This document shows positions 26,461-35,559 of a stretch of 64,000 nucleotides of DNA, one piece after another (the stretch's first letter is position 1; each line of letters starts with the position of its first letter). Origin of the DNA: Clostridia bacterium (lineage in GTDB: Bacteria > Bacillota > Clostridia > Oscillospirales > CAG-272); NCBI GenBank assembly GCA_017416185.1, contig JAFQDF010000013.1, positions 1 through 64,000 of the forward strand, in the 5' to 3' direction. The translations under genes and the position numbers were made by a program. The notes beneath the pieces were generated by a model that saw only the letters and a list, made by a program, of their open reading frames with translations, had not been told where the DNA came from and did not search any database.

Positions 26461-27623
26461 TGCCGTTTATAGTTTTAGTGATAGTTGCCATAGCCATATT
26501 TGCTCTGAGAGCCACACAGTTCCGAAAAAGAGCTCTTAACAATACGGTCTACAAGGTACGTACAGAAGCAAGAGAGGTATCGGAGGGAGATGATTTCTTT
26601 CTCTACGAGACCATAGCAAATGCAAAGAATATCCCTCTGCCAAACGTGAGGGTAGACGTTACCCTGCCTACGGGACTTGATTTTTGCCTTTACGACAAGG
26701 AGGGAGAGAGACATAAGACCGCCCATATGCACAATATCGAGAGCGTATTTGTCTTAAAGCCCGGCTCTGCAGTTGAGCGCCGCTGGCGTATAAGGGCAAG
26801 CAGAAGGGGTATATACCATCTGGGAGAAGCACGTATGGTGGTAAGCGACATCTTTGGCACGACCAAGCTCTCCGCCTTCTTTGAAGCTCCCCGTGAAAAG
26901 GAAAACACGGTAACCGTTCTTCCCTCTCCCATCGACTTGGAAGAATATTTTATCCCCGTCACCGACCCTATGGGGGATAATACAACAGACTTTTCGCTTA
27001 TACCCGATCCGCTTCTATATCTCGGTACCCGTGAGTACCGACCGGGAGACCCCGTCAGCCGTATAAACCAAAAGGCATCCGCCCGTATGCAGAAGCAGAT
27101 GGTGGATATAGACGAGTATACCGAGCGTAACTCCTTTGACCTTGTGTTCAATCTCCAGTCAAGAGGCAGAGAGGATACGGGAACCACCCCTGAATCCGCC
27201 GAGCTTGTGGAGCTTGGTATCTCGGTATGTGCTTCCGTCTTTGACAGAGCGCTTTCCGAGGAGATACCCGTCAGGATGATATGTAACACCACTCACGAAA
27301 ATGACGAAAGGGATTATTTCATCTCAGAGTATTTTTCGGGAAGATCGGATATAAAAGAAGCTCTGCGTATGCTTGCGGGAGTTGAAATGAAGCTCTCCTG
27401 CCGAATTGAAGATATGCTGGAGGAGCTGTTAATTGAAAATGAAAGCAATCCCACCTGCAAGAATCTTGTGCTTGTAACGTCCTATATTGATGAGGTCATA
27501 ACAGATTTTGCCCTTAAGATGAAGGCACTGGGAATAGAGGTTATCATATTTGCAACCTCTACGCTTAAGAGTGTACCTGATTTACCCGCCGGAATACGAG
27601 TATTTTATAAAACGTACAGATAA
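26460..27623 (+). CDS. DUF58 domain protein
   Basis: 387 residues. One N-terminal membrane segment (1-16, PFIVLVIVAIAIFALRA) is followed by a beta-rich region (about 35-135). The DUF58 core around 185-225 has the signature TREYRPGDPVSRINQKASAR. The C-terminal ~150 residues follow a VWA-like alternation (SFDLVFNLQS at the start, NLVLVTSYIDE near the end). DUF58 proteins pair with MoxR ATPases across bacteria and are linked to envelope functions. The one-base stop-start overlap with moxR implies coupled translation. Confidence 0.9.
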   Translation: MPFIVLVIVAIAIFALRATQFRKRALNNTVYKVRTEAREVSEGDDFFLYETIANAKNIPLPNVRVDVTLPTGLDFCLYDKEGERHKTAHMHNIESVFVLKPGSAVERRWRIRASRRGIYHLGEARMVVSDIFGTTKLSAFFEAPREKENTVTVLPSPIDLEEYFIPVTDPMGDNTTDFSLIPDPLLYLGTREYRPGDPVSRINQKASARMQKQMVDIDEYTERNSFDLVFNLQSRGREDTGTTPESAELVELGISVCASVFDRALSEEIPVRMICNTTHENDERDYFISEYFSGRSDIKEALRMLAGVEMKLSCRIEDMLEELLIENESNPTCKNLVLVTSYIDEVITDFALKMKALGIEVIIFATSTLKSVPDLPAGIRVFYKTYR

Positions 27624-27649
27624 AATGCCCACAGAAAGGAGAAAAGTAA

Positions 27650-29083
27650 ATGAATACTAATATCAAATTTGCCAAGACCGCAAAGTTGCTTTCTGTTTTT
27701 GCTTTTACACTTATACTTTCTCCTTTTTTATATGCATTTATGGGTGCAGGGGAGAATGAGATATTTGATCTCCTGTTTGCCTTTGCCGGTCCTGTGCTGT
27801 TTGTATCTGTAGGATATCTTCTGCAAGCCCTTGCCGGCAGGATAACCCATTATAAACGTAAGGACATCCGCTTTGACGGCGGTATAAAATACATTGACGT
27901 AAGTGCTTGTATATTTCCTATCTTCATTTGTATTCTGACCGTGATACCTACGATAACCCTCTACAGAAGCTACCGTATATCTTTGGACGGATTTATTGAC
28001 CCCTATGCTCTGTATCTCTATATCCCGCCGATCATCGCATCAGCTATGATGATACTTGGCGTAGTATTATGGTTCCTTCCCTATCACAAGCTTATATATA
28101 CCGAATCGGCATATGGATACGGTGCACTGTATCTTATATGCTTCATCATTTCCATAATCTTCGGTGTTTCGCTTATGCCGGTAACACTTTCACTTGCTCT
28201 CTTTATAGGAATCTTCTTTACGGTAAGTAACCTCGGATGTATAGACGAGTCGCTTTCGGCATCCAAGTTCCGCGTACCCTCGAATAATTTCAGATCCTAT
28301 AATCTTAAGCTGACCTTAAAGCATTATGCTCTAACACTGATTGCCGCAACACTTATCTTCTGTATGATAGTTTTGGCGTTAGGCATCATACATCCCGATA
28401 TAACGCTCGACCCCCACGATGCCACACAGGAAGAGGACAGATTTATAACGGATGAAGCTATGCCCGCCGACGGCGTTACGATGGGCGAGTTTTGGGCAAA
28501 GCTCTTCTCGGTGAAAGATGCCGAGGGAATGTCGGGCATAATGAAGGTCTCGATGTTCGTGGTGGTAGGAGCCTTTCTTATCCTTGTGCTTTGGTGGATA
28601 TACCGTAAGCATCTCTTAAAAAAATTCTTCTATCTTGTCAAGCTTCTCTTTACAAGTATAGGTGATTTTATTGAAGGCTTGCTGAGCCTCTTTGAGGGAA
28701 AGCAAAGCACCTCCCTGCCCGAAAGCTACGTGGATACCGACGTAGATATCGACTGCGTTATAGAGTACCGAGAATATAAAATCAAAGAAGAGCTGACCCG
28801 TCAAAGCTTTGATATAGCTCTGGCAAGTAAATCGACTCTTGAAGAAAAATATGCCTATGCATATTCGGTATATACCAGATTAATGAGGGGACACAAGTAC
28901 GGCATTAAGGCATCGGATACACCGCGATCGCTGACCGCAAAGCTGTCTGCCGCACGAAGACCTGAGCTTGAAAAGGCAACCCCTGTTTTTGAGGACATCC
29001 GCTACCGTATTGTTCGTCCCGACAAAAACCTTTGTGAAGCGGAGCTTAAAAAGCTGGTGGATATGGTAAATCAGATTTTATAA
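27650..29083 (+). CDS. Multi-pass membrane protein with C-terminal DUF4129-like domain
   Basis: 477 residues. Six or seven hydrophobic segments occupy roughly 12-230 (for example LSVFAFTLILSPFLYAFM and AIFICILTVIPTITL-like stretches), then an extracellular loop (about 245-305). A final membrane helix (about 300-320) leads to a cytoplasmic tail. Residues 380-477 (YKIKEELTRQSFDIALAS...EKYAYAYSVYTRLMRG...) match the DUF4129 pattern usually found next to or fused with transglutaminase-like TgpA proteins in MoxR/DUF58 clusters. No transglutaminase gene is present here. The SD AAAGGAGA lies 7-8 nt from the ATG. It is the third gene of the MoxR operon. Confidence 0.75.
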   Translation: MNTNIKFAKTAKLLSVFAFTLILSPFLYAFMGAGENEIFDLLFAFAGPVLFVSVGYLLQALAGRITHYKRKDIRFDGGIKYIDVSACIFPIFICILTVIPTITLYRSYRISLDGFIDPYALYLYIPPIIASAMMILGVVLWFLPYHKLIYTESAYGYGALYLICFIISIIFGVSLMPVTLSLALFIGIFFTVSNLGCIDESLSASKFRVPSNNFRSYNLKLTLKHYALTLIAATLIFCMIVLALGIIHPDITLDPHDATQEEDRFITDEAMPADGVTMGEFWAKLFSVKDAEGMSGIMKVSMFVVVGAFLILVLWWIYRKHLLKKFFYLVKLLFTSIGDFIEGLLSLFEGKQSTSLPESYVDTDVDIDCVIEYREYKIKEELTRQSFDIALASKSTLEEKYAYAYSVYTRLMRGHKYGIKASDTPRSLTAKLSAARRPELEKATPVFEDIRYRIVRPDKNLCEAELKKLVDMVNQIL

Positions 29084-29100
29084 CTGCATTCTGCATTCAA

Positions 29101-29125
29101 AAAAGCCTTGCGACGCAAGGCTTTT
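29101..29125. terminator. Bidirectional terminator between the MoxR operon and the transglycosylase gene
   Basis: AAAAGCCTTGC-GAC-GCAAGGCTTTT, an 11-bp stem. It overlaps the stop codon of the minus-strand transglycosylase gene. Two 7-bp units (CTGCATT twice) precede it at 29084-29097. Confidence 0.88.
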
Positions 29126-29774
29126 ATCTATATTTCAGCATCGCTATGCTTCTGACTATCTGCCGCGTATAGTCTGTCTCGTATATACCCTGGTCCCACA
29201 TCTTCTTTGCGCCTGTCTCACCGTAGCGGTAACACATTGCTATCTTGTTGAAATCGGTATACCGGTTATAGTAATCCGAAAGCATATAAATACCACAGAG
29301 AACGTTCTGCTTATAATCAAGGAAATCACTGACTCCCAGCTCCTGCGAAAGCCTCTGATGGTTTATGCGATTTATCTGCATTATTCCGTAATCGCCGTCC
29401 TTTGATATCTGAACCTCGCTGTAGATGCTTTCTGCACCCATTATTGCAAATACCAGCTCGCAGGACACACCGTATTTCTCACACATATCAAATACGTAAT
29501 CCTGCTTTTCGTCTGTCAGAGGAATATCATAATAACGCTTAACCACAGCAGGACTGCCTGCCTCTGTTTGCTTCGGCTCAGGAATATGCTGCAAACTGTC
29601 AGGCTGCTTGTCAGGATTATATGGTGCCACGGTAAAGCCGGTCTCCTTCTCCACAGGCTTTGGCAACTCGTCCTTTTCTGAAGCATATAAGAAGCTGCCC
29701 AGAAAATATGATACTAAAAAGAAAATCAAAAGTATACATCCAAGACTTATATTATATGCAGTATTGATATTCAA
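29124..29774 (-). CDS. Membrane-anchored lytic transglycosylase
   Basis: 216 residues, with the start placed at TTG 29774 because AGGAGAT lies 6-8 nt upstream. Longer ATG starts (29882, 29810) have no ribosome site, and the first overlaps the preceding terminator. An N-terminal membrane anchor (about 8-28, SLGCILLIFFLVSYFLGSFLY) precedes a linker and an SLT domain (about 85-216). The catalytic Glu lies in FAIMGAESIYSE, with the family motifs GDYGIMQIN and AMCYRYGETGAKKMWDQG. It should cleave peptidoglycan glycan strands outside the membrane. Confidence 0.85.
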   Translation of the reverse strand: MNINTAYNISLGCILLIFFLVSYFLGSFLYASEKDELPKPVEKETGFTVAPYNPDKQPDSLQHIPEPKQTEAGSPAVVKRYYDIPLTDEKQDYVFDMCEKYGVSCELVFAIMGAESIYSEVQISKDGDYGIMQINRINHQRLSQELGVSDFLDYKQNVLCGIYMLSDYYNRYTDFNKIAMCYRYGETGAKKMWDQGIYETDYTRQIVRSIAMLKYR

Positions 29775-29850
29775 ATTTTCATCTCCTAATATTTTCCAGT
29801 ATTTTACCATATAACATATACACAATACTGTCGGAAAATGTAAGGAATAA

Positions 29851-29877
29851 AAAAACTTCCGTAAAACGGAAGTTTTT
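29851..29877 (-). terminator. Terminator of the lipoprotein / cysteine desulfurase operon
   Basis: AAAAACTTCCG-TAAAA-CGGAAGTTTTT, an 11-bp stem directly after the desulfurase stop. Confidence 0.88.
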
Positions 29878-29878
29878 A

Positions 29879-31021
29879 TCATTTTGTACTTCTTACAAGA
29901 GTATTAAGCCCCTCTTTCAATGCCTCGATCAACCTGTCGGCATCATCATAACCAAGCGAGGGGTCAAGACTGATCCGGATAGAGTGATCTGCCTCATTTT
30001 CGACAAGCCCAAAATCGGGAAGCACGTAGTTTGCGTGACCGGAATTTGAGGAGCAGGCCGAACCGCTGGAAACGTAAATTCCCTTTGCGGAAAGGAAGTG
30101 GAGCATAGTCTCGCTTCGTATATCGGGAAGAGTTATATTCAGTATATGGGGAGCGTATGCTGCCGGTATGTTCGGTCTTATCTCGGACGGGAGATTTTTA
30201 ATGATATATTCACGAAGCTCTCCTACAGAGGTCGGATAGATCCCTGTCTTTACCGCCTCGGCAAAGCCAAGGATCGCGGGAAGATTTTCGGTTCCGCTGC
30301 GAAAGCCCTTTTCTTGACCGCCACCATAGGTATGAGGAGAAAGAATACGCTTCTTTATGCATTCCGCGGAAACGTACAATGCGCCGATACCCTTGGGTCC
30401 GTGGATCTTATGCCCGGAAAGTGTCATCATATCACATTTCATAGCTTCGGGGTTCAGCCGCAGCTTCATATACGCCTGTACCGCATCGGTGTGAGTAACT
30501 ATGTCGGGAGAAACCGCCTTTGCCATACCAAAGAGTTTTTTTACGTCGTATACCGCTCCCGTTTCGTTGTTCACGGTCATAATGCTGACCATAACCGTAT
30601 TCTTGTCTAGAGCCGACATATATTCGTTTATATCCACCTTGCCCCCGCGGCAGGAAAGATATACCACCTCAAACCCCTCTGCCTCAAGCTGTCTTGCAGG
30701 CTCAAGTATTGCGGGATGCTCACTTTTGGTGGTAATAAGCTTTTTTCCTTTATTTCTTGCCTTTGCACGCATAGTGCCGAGGATAGCCAAATTATCTGCC
30801 TCTGTTCCCCCCGAGGTAAAAAACAACTCAGAATGGCTGTCACGGACACCGAGTGAATCAAGCAGAGCCTTGCGTGCCTCATTAAGCTTTTTTTCCGCCT
30901 CATAACCCTTGGTATGCAGAGAGGAGGGATTTCCCCAATACTCCCTCATTGTCCGGGACATTACGTCTATCACGCTGTCATAGGGCTTTGTAGTGGCAGA
31001 ATTGTCAAAGTATAATTCCAT
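29879..31021 (-). CDS. Cysteine desulfurase (NifS/IscS-like, PLP-dependent)
   Basis: 380 residues. It moves sulfur from cysteine to an enzyme persulfide for Fe-S clusters or thio-modified tRNA. Landmarks: YFDNSATTKP (4-13), TSGGTEADNLAI (about 69-80), SEHPAI (about 99), the PLP Lys in MTLSGHKIHGPKGIGAL (about 200), the GGGQEKGFRSGTENLP motif, and the catalytic Cys loop SSGSACSSNSGH (about 316-327). Its ATG overlaps the stop of the upstream lipoprotein gene by one base (TAATG). No scaffold (IscU/SufU) or ThiI/MnmA gene is adjacent, so the sulfur acceptor cannot be told. Confidence 0.94.
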   Translation of the reverse strand: MELYFDNSATTKPYDSVIDVMSRTMREYWGNPSSLHTKGYEAEKKLNEARKALLDSLGVRDSHSELFFTSGGTEADNLAILGTMRAKARNKGKKLITTKSEHPAILEPARQLEAEGFEVVYLSCRGGKVDINEYMSALDKNTVMVSIMTVNNETGAVYDVKKLFGMAKAVSPDIVTHTDAVQAYMKLRLNPEAMKCDMMTLSGHKIHGPKGIGALYVSAECIKKRILSPHTYGGGQEKGFRSGTENLPAILGFAEAVKTGIYPTSVGELREYIIKNLPSEIRPNIPAAYAPHILNITLPDIRSETMLHFLSAKGIYVSSGSACSSNSGHANYVLPDFGLVENEADHSIRISLDPSLGYDDADRLIEALKEGLNTLVRSTK

Positions 31022-31560
31022 TACTTATTGAAGGAGAAGTTGTCAAGTATCTTCTCCACGTCCTCCAAATTAGCATCATAGCCCTCTGGAGTTGAGGTAT
31101 ATGTGATAACGTAAACAGTCATCTCGCGTATAACGACCACCTGCATAAACTTATACTGATTATCTCCCAGCTTTGCGGTATATACGTACTTATTTGCAGG
31201 CTCACCTGATAACGTGGTGGTAGTGGGGGCCTCACCCACATATTCAAACTCCTTGAAAGTGGAGTTGAAATTTTCCTCGTAGCGCTTCCAATACCCGTCA
31301 AGGGTCTTGGGGTCATCCTGTCCCAGCATCTGAGCTGTAATGACCACGCTTGAGGCATCAGCTGAGGAAACGTATGCACTGAGAGTTCCGGTGGACATAT
31401 CAACCGTCCAGCTCACGGGAACAAATGCGGTATAGTCGGTATGCTCATTTGAAAAGAGCTTCATTCCATCGGGAGCCTCTATATCTGTACCGGATGCAGA
31501 ACAGCCTGAAAATACTGTAAGTGTAAGAATTAAAACAGCAAATAAAGCTTTAAGCTTCAT
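31021..31560 (-). CDS. Lipoprotein with PsbP-like body
   Basis: 179 residues from ATG 31560, preceded by AGAGGTGAT. The upstream start at 31611 gives an unlikely 17-residue leader. The signal MKLKALFAVLILTLTVFSGC puts the lipid Cys at 20. The body (FSNEHTDYTAFVPVSWTVD...VVVIREMTVYVITYTSTPE) resembles PsbP/Mog1-like lipoproteins of Firmicutes, with alternating beta strands and a C-terminal helix. Function unknown; extracellular side of the membrane. It is translationally coupled to the desulfurase gene, which seems incidental. Confidence 0.78.
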   Translation of the reverse strand: MKLKALFAVLILTLTVFSGCSASGTDIEAPDGMKLFSNEHTDYTAFVPVSWTVDMSTGTLSAYVSSADASSVVITAQMLGQDDPKTLDGYWKRYEENFNSTFKEFEYVGEAPTTTTLSGEPANKYVYTAKLGDNQYKFMQVVVIREMTVYVITYTSTPEGYDANLEDVEKILDNFSFNK

Positions 31561-31636
31561 ATTTATCACCTCTTTAAAGACAATTATATTACAATATACA
31601 CAAGCTTGCAAGCAAACTTTTTATGAACTATTGATT

Positions 31637-31665
31637 TTGAATTAAATATATGTTAACATTATAAT
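31637..31665 (+). promoter_or_regulatory. Promoter of the ribokinase-like operon
   Basis: TTGAAT (31637-31642), 17 bp, TATAAT (31660-31665). The ATG at 31700 has AAGGGGGAAA as ribosome site. Confidence 0.85.
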
Positions 31666-31699
31666 GAACATATGTAGCATAAAGTAAGGGGGAAATGCC

Positions 31700-32659
31700 A
31701 TGCTTACAAAGAAAAGACCTGTTATACTTACTGTTAGCAGCGCCAACGTTGACCTGACCGCCAATATGCCTTATATCCCCTCGGCAGGACAAACATTGAA
31801 ATCAAATTACGGGTACTCCATCACTCCCGGAGGTAAGGGAGCAAATTCCGCTTATGCGGTCAGCCGACTTGGAGGTGAGTCTGTTTTTTGCACCAAGCTG
31901 GGAAATGACGACTATGCCGATAAGCTTATGACTATGTACAGAAAAGCGGGTATCAATACCGACTATATCACAGAGGATCCCGAGGAGCGTACAGGTCTGG
32001 CTCTCGTTATGGTAGAAAAGAACGGCGTAAACCGTATAGTAACCTATCCCGGTGCAAATAAAAAGCTGACCTATGACGATACCGCATACGCTATGGAATG
32101 CTGCCCCGATGCCCTTCTCCTACAGCTGGAGATAGATGCAGACACCGTCTTAGATACTGCAAAATATGCCCGTAATACCGACGTCCCCATAATAGTTGAC
32201 GCAGGACCGGCCTCAAAGGATTTCCCCTTAAGTGCCCTTGGGCCGGTGGAGATATTCTCTCCAAACGAAGCAGAAACCCAGATATATACGGATATCAATC
32301 CCACCGACAAGGAAAAATGCCTTAAGGCTTGTATGACACTTGCCAAACTCATTAAGGCAAAATATTACGTGCTTAAGCTGGGTGACAGAGGAGTTTTCCT
32401 CTATGACGGATTATATCACAACATCATCGCTCCCCACTATGTAAAGGCAGTGGACACCACGTCAGCCGGAGACGTATTTACGGCGGCTCTTGCGGTGGAA
32501 TATCTGCGTTCGGGTGATATCAAGCGTGCCTGCGAATATGCCAATATTGCAGGTGCCATCACAGTCACAAGACCCGGCTCATACAATTCTGTTCCCTGTC
32601 ACAATGATATAAAGGAATTTGCCGAACAAAGAGATTTAAAAATCAAGATAGAAGCATGA
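31700..32659 (+). CDS. PfkB-family kinase, ribokinase-like
   Basis: 319 residues. It should phosphorylate ribose or a related sugar with ATP. The ribokinase-specific lid motif TPGGKGANSAYAVSRLGG (about 42-59) is present, as is the nucleotide region VLKLGDRGVFLYDG. The C-terminal motif reads DTTSAGDVFTAAL (about 251-263) where DTTGAGD is usual; the catalytic Asp is kept and one anion-hole Gly is Ser, a tolerated variation in the family. Its stop overlaps the hydrolase start by four bases (ATGA). No ribose transporter is nearby. Confidence 0.88.
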   Translation: MLTKKRPVILTVSSANVDLTANMPYIPSAGQTLKSNYGYSITPGGKGANSAYAVSRLGGESVFCTKLGNDDYADKLMTMYRKAGINTDYITEDPEERTGLALVMVEKNGVNRIVTYPGANKKLTYDDTAYAMECCPDALLLQLEIDADTVLDTAKYARNTDVPIIVDAGPASKDFPLSALGPVEIFSPNEAETQIYTDINPTDKEKCLKACMTLAKLIKAKYYVLKLGDRGVFLYDGLYHNIIAPHYVKAVDTTSAGDVFTAALAVEYLRSGDIKRACEYANIAGAITVTRPGSYNSVPCHNDIKEFAEQRDLKIKIEA

Positions 32660-33609
32660 AAGAAAAAACAGGAACATTTTTATCCTCCAATGGGGAAAAC
32701 AATATTACCTACCGAATCTGCCTGCCCGACTCCAATGCCAAGGGTATAATTCAGATATCCCACGGTATGTGCGAGTACTTTGACAGATATAAGGATACGA
32801 TAAAATATTTTACGGATAACGGGTTTGTTGTCTGCGGCAACGACCATATGGGTCACGGAAAGGGTGTTGCCGTAGAGGATTTAGGCTATTTTGGCTCTGA
32901 TACGTGGAGTTGCTTTGCAGATGACTTAAAGCAGTTGAATGAGATCGTGAGAAAAAGCTACCGCACCCTGCCCTACATATTGCTCGGACATTCTATGGGT
33001 TCATTTGTTGTCCGTGACTATATAACAAGATACGCCGACACCATCGACGGCTGTGTCATATGCGGAACATCCGGAACAAATAAGGCTATAGGTGCGGGTC
33101 TTATTCTCTGTTCGGTCATAGAAAAGCTTAAGGGTCCGAAATACAGAAGCCGATTTGTAAAAAATATGTCTTTTTCAGGCTACAACAAGCTCTTTAAAAG
33201 CGAAAAGGATCCCCTGTCCTGGCTTACCCGTGATGAGTCTGTAAGAAAAGCATATGACGAGGACCCCTATTGCGGCTTTACCTTTACGGTAAGTGCGTAT
33301 AAAAATATGTTCAATCTGCTGAAATGCGTTTCAAGTGAGGAGTGGGCAAAGTCTGTCCCTCACTGGCTTCCCGTATATATCATAAGCGGCAGAGACGACC
33401 CTGTAGGCGGCTACGGCAAGGGTGTAGACGAGGTCTTTGACAGACTTAACGAGTGTGAGCTTAATTTCTTGAAATATAAATTATACGATGACTGCCGTCA
33501 CGAGCTTTTTAACGAAAAAAACAAACTTGAAGTCTGCGATGACGTAAAAGAGTTCTGTGAGTCGGTAATAGAAGGAGTACTTGAGGCAAGAGGCTATGGC
33601 TTATATTAA
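32656..33609 (+). CDS. Alpha/beta hydrolase (monoacylglycerol-lipase / S33-like)
   Basis: 317 residues. The serine-hydrolase fold is shown by IQISHGMCEYFDRY (about 35-48, oxyanion region), the nucleophile elbow LLGHSMGSFVVRDY (about 112-125, Ser in GHSMG), the acid in ISGRDDPVGGYGKG (about 253) and the His in DDCRHELFNE (about 284). This matches cytosolic lysophospholipase/monoacylglycerol-lipase-like enzymes. The natural substrate is unknown. It sits between a sugar kinase and ruvX in an overlapping operon. Confidence 0.88.
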   Translation: MKEKTGTFLSSNGENNITYRICLPDSNAKGIIQISHGMCEYFDRYKDTIKYFTDNGFVVCGNDHMGHGKGVAVEDLGYFGSDTWSCFADDLKQLNEIVRKSYRTLPYILLGHSMGSFVVRDYITRYADTIDGCVICGTSGTNKAIGAGLILCSVIEKLKGPKYRSRFVKNMSFSGYNKLFKSEKDPLSWLTRDESVRKAYDEDPYCGFTFTVSAYKNMFNLLKCVSSEEWAKSVPHWLPVYIISGRDDPVGGYGKGVDEVFDRLNECELNFLKYKLYDDCRHELFNEKNKLEVCDDVKEFCESVIEGVLEARGYGLY

Positions 33610-34015
33610 AATTTTAGCGGTCGATTACGGAGACGTGCGTACGGGACTGGCAATTTCGGATGCCCTCGGAATGATGGCAAACGGAATAGGAACGGTCAAG
33701 GCAAAGGGTATGCACGAGCTCTGTGATATTGTAATTGAACACGCACAAAAAAACGGTGCGGGAAAAATAGTAATAGGTGACCCTGTAAATATGAACGGCA
33801 CAAGGGGGCCGAGAAGCGAAAAGGCTCAGCTCTTTGCAAGCTTTTTAAGAGAAAAGACAGACCTGCCTGTAGAGTTATTTGATGAAAGATGCTCCACTAT
33901 GGTGGCTCATACCTATCTCGATGCCACAGGCACCCACGGCAAGAAGCGTAAGGACGTGGTGGATACTTTGTCGGCACAGATAATATTGCAGGATTATCTT
34001 GACCGTAATCGGTGA
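33596..34015 (+). CDS. ruvX: RuvX / YqgF-family putative Holliday-junction resolvase
   Basis: 139 residues from ATG 33596, overlapping the hydrolase by 14 bp. A TTG at 33581 is possible but sits only 3 nt from its AGGAG. RNase H-like fold: AVDYGDVRTGLAISD at the N-terminus with the first catalytic Asp, KIVIGDPVNMNG (about 61), ELFDERCSTMVA (about 96), and the C-terminal DVVDTLSAQIILQDYL with the last acidic residues. Family knowledge places YqgF in pre-16S rRNA end maturation, with resolvase activity also proposed. The true resolvase set ruvCAB lies at the far end of this window. Confidence 0.9.
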   Translation: MAYIKILAVDYGDVRTGLAISDALGMMANGIGTVKAKGMHELCDIVIEHAQKNGAGKIVIGDPVNMNGTRGPRSEKAQLFASFLREKTDLPVELFDERCSTMVAHTYLDATGTHGKKRKDVVDTLSAQIILQDYLDRNR

Positions 34016-34051
34016 TCTCATTTCGTCAAATACAAAACATATCAACAATAA

Positions 34052-34074
34052 CACCCCGAGCATTGCTCGGGGTG
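34052..34074. terminator. Bidirectional terminator between ruvX and the NSS transporter gene
   Basis: CACCCCGAGC-ATT-GCTCGGGGTG, a 10-bp GC-rich stem with CTGTTTTATTT on the plus side, between convergent genes. Confidence 0.9.
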
Positions 34075-34079
34075 CTGTT

Positions 34080-35465
34080 TTATTTCAGTATCTGTATTCC
34101 GAAGAGAGTTTCAATATTGAAAGCCTCACACAGTGAGAAGATAAATATAAGAACAATAAAAACGGGAGCGATATACTTTATCATAACGGAAAACAGCTTT
34201 TTCTGATTGAACGTAGCTCCCTGAGCTTCGATCTCGTTTATCATTTGCTTGGGCCTTACGATATAGCCGATAAATATACAGGTAAGTATTGCTACGATGG
34301 GCATAACCACACTGTTACTGATGAAATCAAAGAAGGTCAGTATATCCATACCTAAAGGCTTGATGCCATCCCAAATACTGAAGCCCAAAGCTGACGGCAA
34401 TCCGATAATCACAGAGCCTGCAAACACTATACCGCAGGCACTCTTTCTGCCTAATCCGGTCTTGTCGCGCACTATGGAGATTACCGTTTCCATAAGAGAA
34501 ATGGAAGAGGTGAGTGCAGCAAAGAATACCATAATAAAGAACGCCACACCGATAATATGACCACCCTTGAAGGAATCAAAAACCTTGGGGAGAGTAACGA
34601 ACATAAGACCGGGGCCCTTACCGAGGGACGCTTCTCCGCCTTCACCGAAGGCAAATACGGCAGGTATTACCATAAGACCGGCGAGAAATGCTATACCTGT
34701 GTCGAACACCTCGATCTGTCTGACAGATTTTTCTATGCTGATATCCTTCTTCATATATGAGCCATAGGTTATCATAATTCCCATAGCCAGAGACATGGAA
34801 TAGAAGAGCTGTCCCATTGCCGCAACGACCGTAGCAATAGTAAAATTAGAAAAATCGGGCATAAGATAATACTTGACACCCTCATATGCTCCGGGAAGAA
34901 GCACGATATATACCGCAATACCTACAGTAAGGAGGATAAGTATGGGCATCATGATCTTCGAAACCTGTTCAACACCCTTACTTACGTCAAAGAGAAGCAC
35001 CAGTGCTGTCAGTCCTATAAATATAAGGAACCATACGATAGGCTCACCGGTAGTTGCCGTGAAATCGGCAAAAAAGCCTTCTCCGGCCGCAGCGGTTCCG
35101 TTACCTGTAAGATATACCGAAATATACTTGGTGATCCAACCGCCTATTACGGAATAGTAAGGCAGTATAAGCACGGGAACCAAGGCTACCAGCCATCCCA
35201 CAAAGGACCATTTTTTATTTAAATAGCCAAATGCTGCTATTGCGCTTTTACCCGTTCTTCTGCCTAAGGCGATCTCGGCACACATAAGTGCAAAGCCAAA
35301 GGTAACGGCGAGAATTATATATACCAAAAGGAATATACCTCCACCGTATTTTGCCGCAAGGTAAGGAAAACGCCATATATTGCCTAAGCCGACAGCCGAG
35401 CCCGCCGCTGCAAGAACAAAGCCTATCTTACCTGTAAAGCTGCTTCTTTTCTGTTTCATTGTCAA
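34080..35465 (-). CDS. Sodium-dependent neurotransmitter-type (NSS) amino-acid transporter
   Basis: 461 residues with 11-12 membrane helices. The NSS signature GFVLAAAGSAVGLGNIWRFP (about 15-34) contains the unwound TM1 Na+/substrate site. NSS proteins of this size in bacteria import amino acids such as tryptophan, tyrosine or leucine with sodium. The start is probably TTG 35465, 7 nt from AGGAG; ATG 35459 is 13 nt away. A perfect -10 with extended TG lies just upstream. Monocistronic. The substrate is not evident. Confidence 0.92.
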   Translation of the reverse strand: MTMKQKRSSFTGKIGFVLAAAGSAVGLGNIWRFPYLAAKYGGGIFLLVYIILAVTFGFALMCAEIALGRRTGKSAIAAFGYLNKKWSFVGWLVALVPVLILPYYSVIGGWITKYISVYLTGNGTAAAGEGFFADFTATTGEPIVWFLIFIGLTALVLLFDVSKGVEQVSKIMMPILILLTVGIAVYIVLLPGAYEGVKYYLMPDFSNFTIATVVAAMGQLFYSMSLAMGIMITYGSYMKKDISIEKSVRQIEVFDTGIAFLAGLMVIPAVFAFGEGGEASLGKGPGLMFVTLPKVFDSFKGGHIIGVAFFIMVFFAALTSSISLMETVISIVRDKTGLGRKSACGIVFAGSVIIGLPSALGFSIWDGIKPLGMDILTFFDFISNSVVMPIVAILTCIFIGYIVRPKQMINEIEAQGATFNQKKLFSVMIKYIAPVFIVLIFIFSLCEAFNIETLFGIQILK

Positions 35466-35496
35466 TAAAATCTCCTAAAATACAAAACTGTCAAAT

Positions 35497-35525
35497 ATTA
35501 TATCACTATTATTCCGAAAGGTCAA
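35497..35525 (-). promoter_or_regulatory. Promoter of the NSS transporter gene
   Basis: Minus-strand TTGACC (35525-35520), 17 bp, TATAAT (35502-35497) with GTGA before it. The -35 abuts the terminator of the upstream GH94-like gene. Confidence 0.85.
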
Positions 35526-35559
35526 GTAAAAATAAGCACCCGAGGGTGCTTATTTTTAC
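35526..35559 (-). terminator. Terminator of the GH94-like gene
   Basis: 16-bp inverted repeat (GTAAAAATAAGCACCC and complement) with a two-base centre. It includes the stop codon of the GH94-like gene. Confidence 0.9.
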
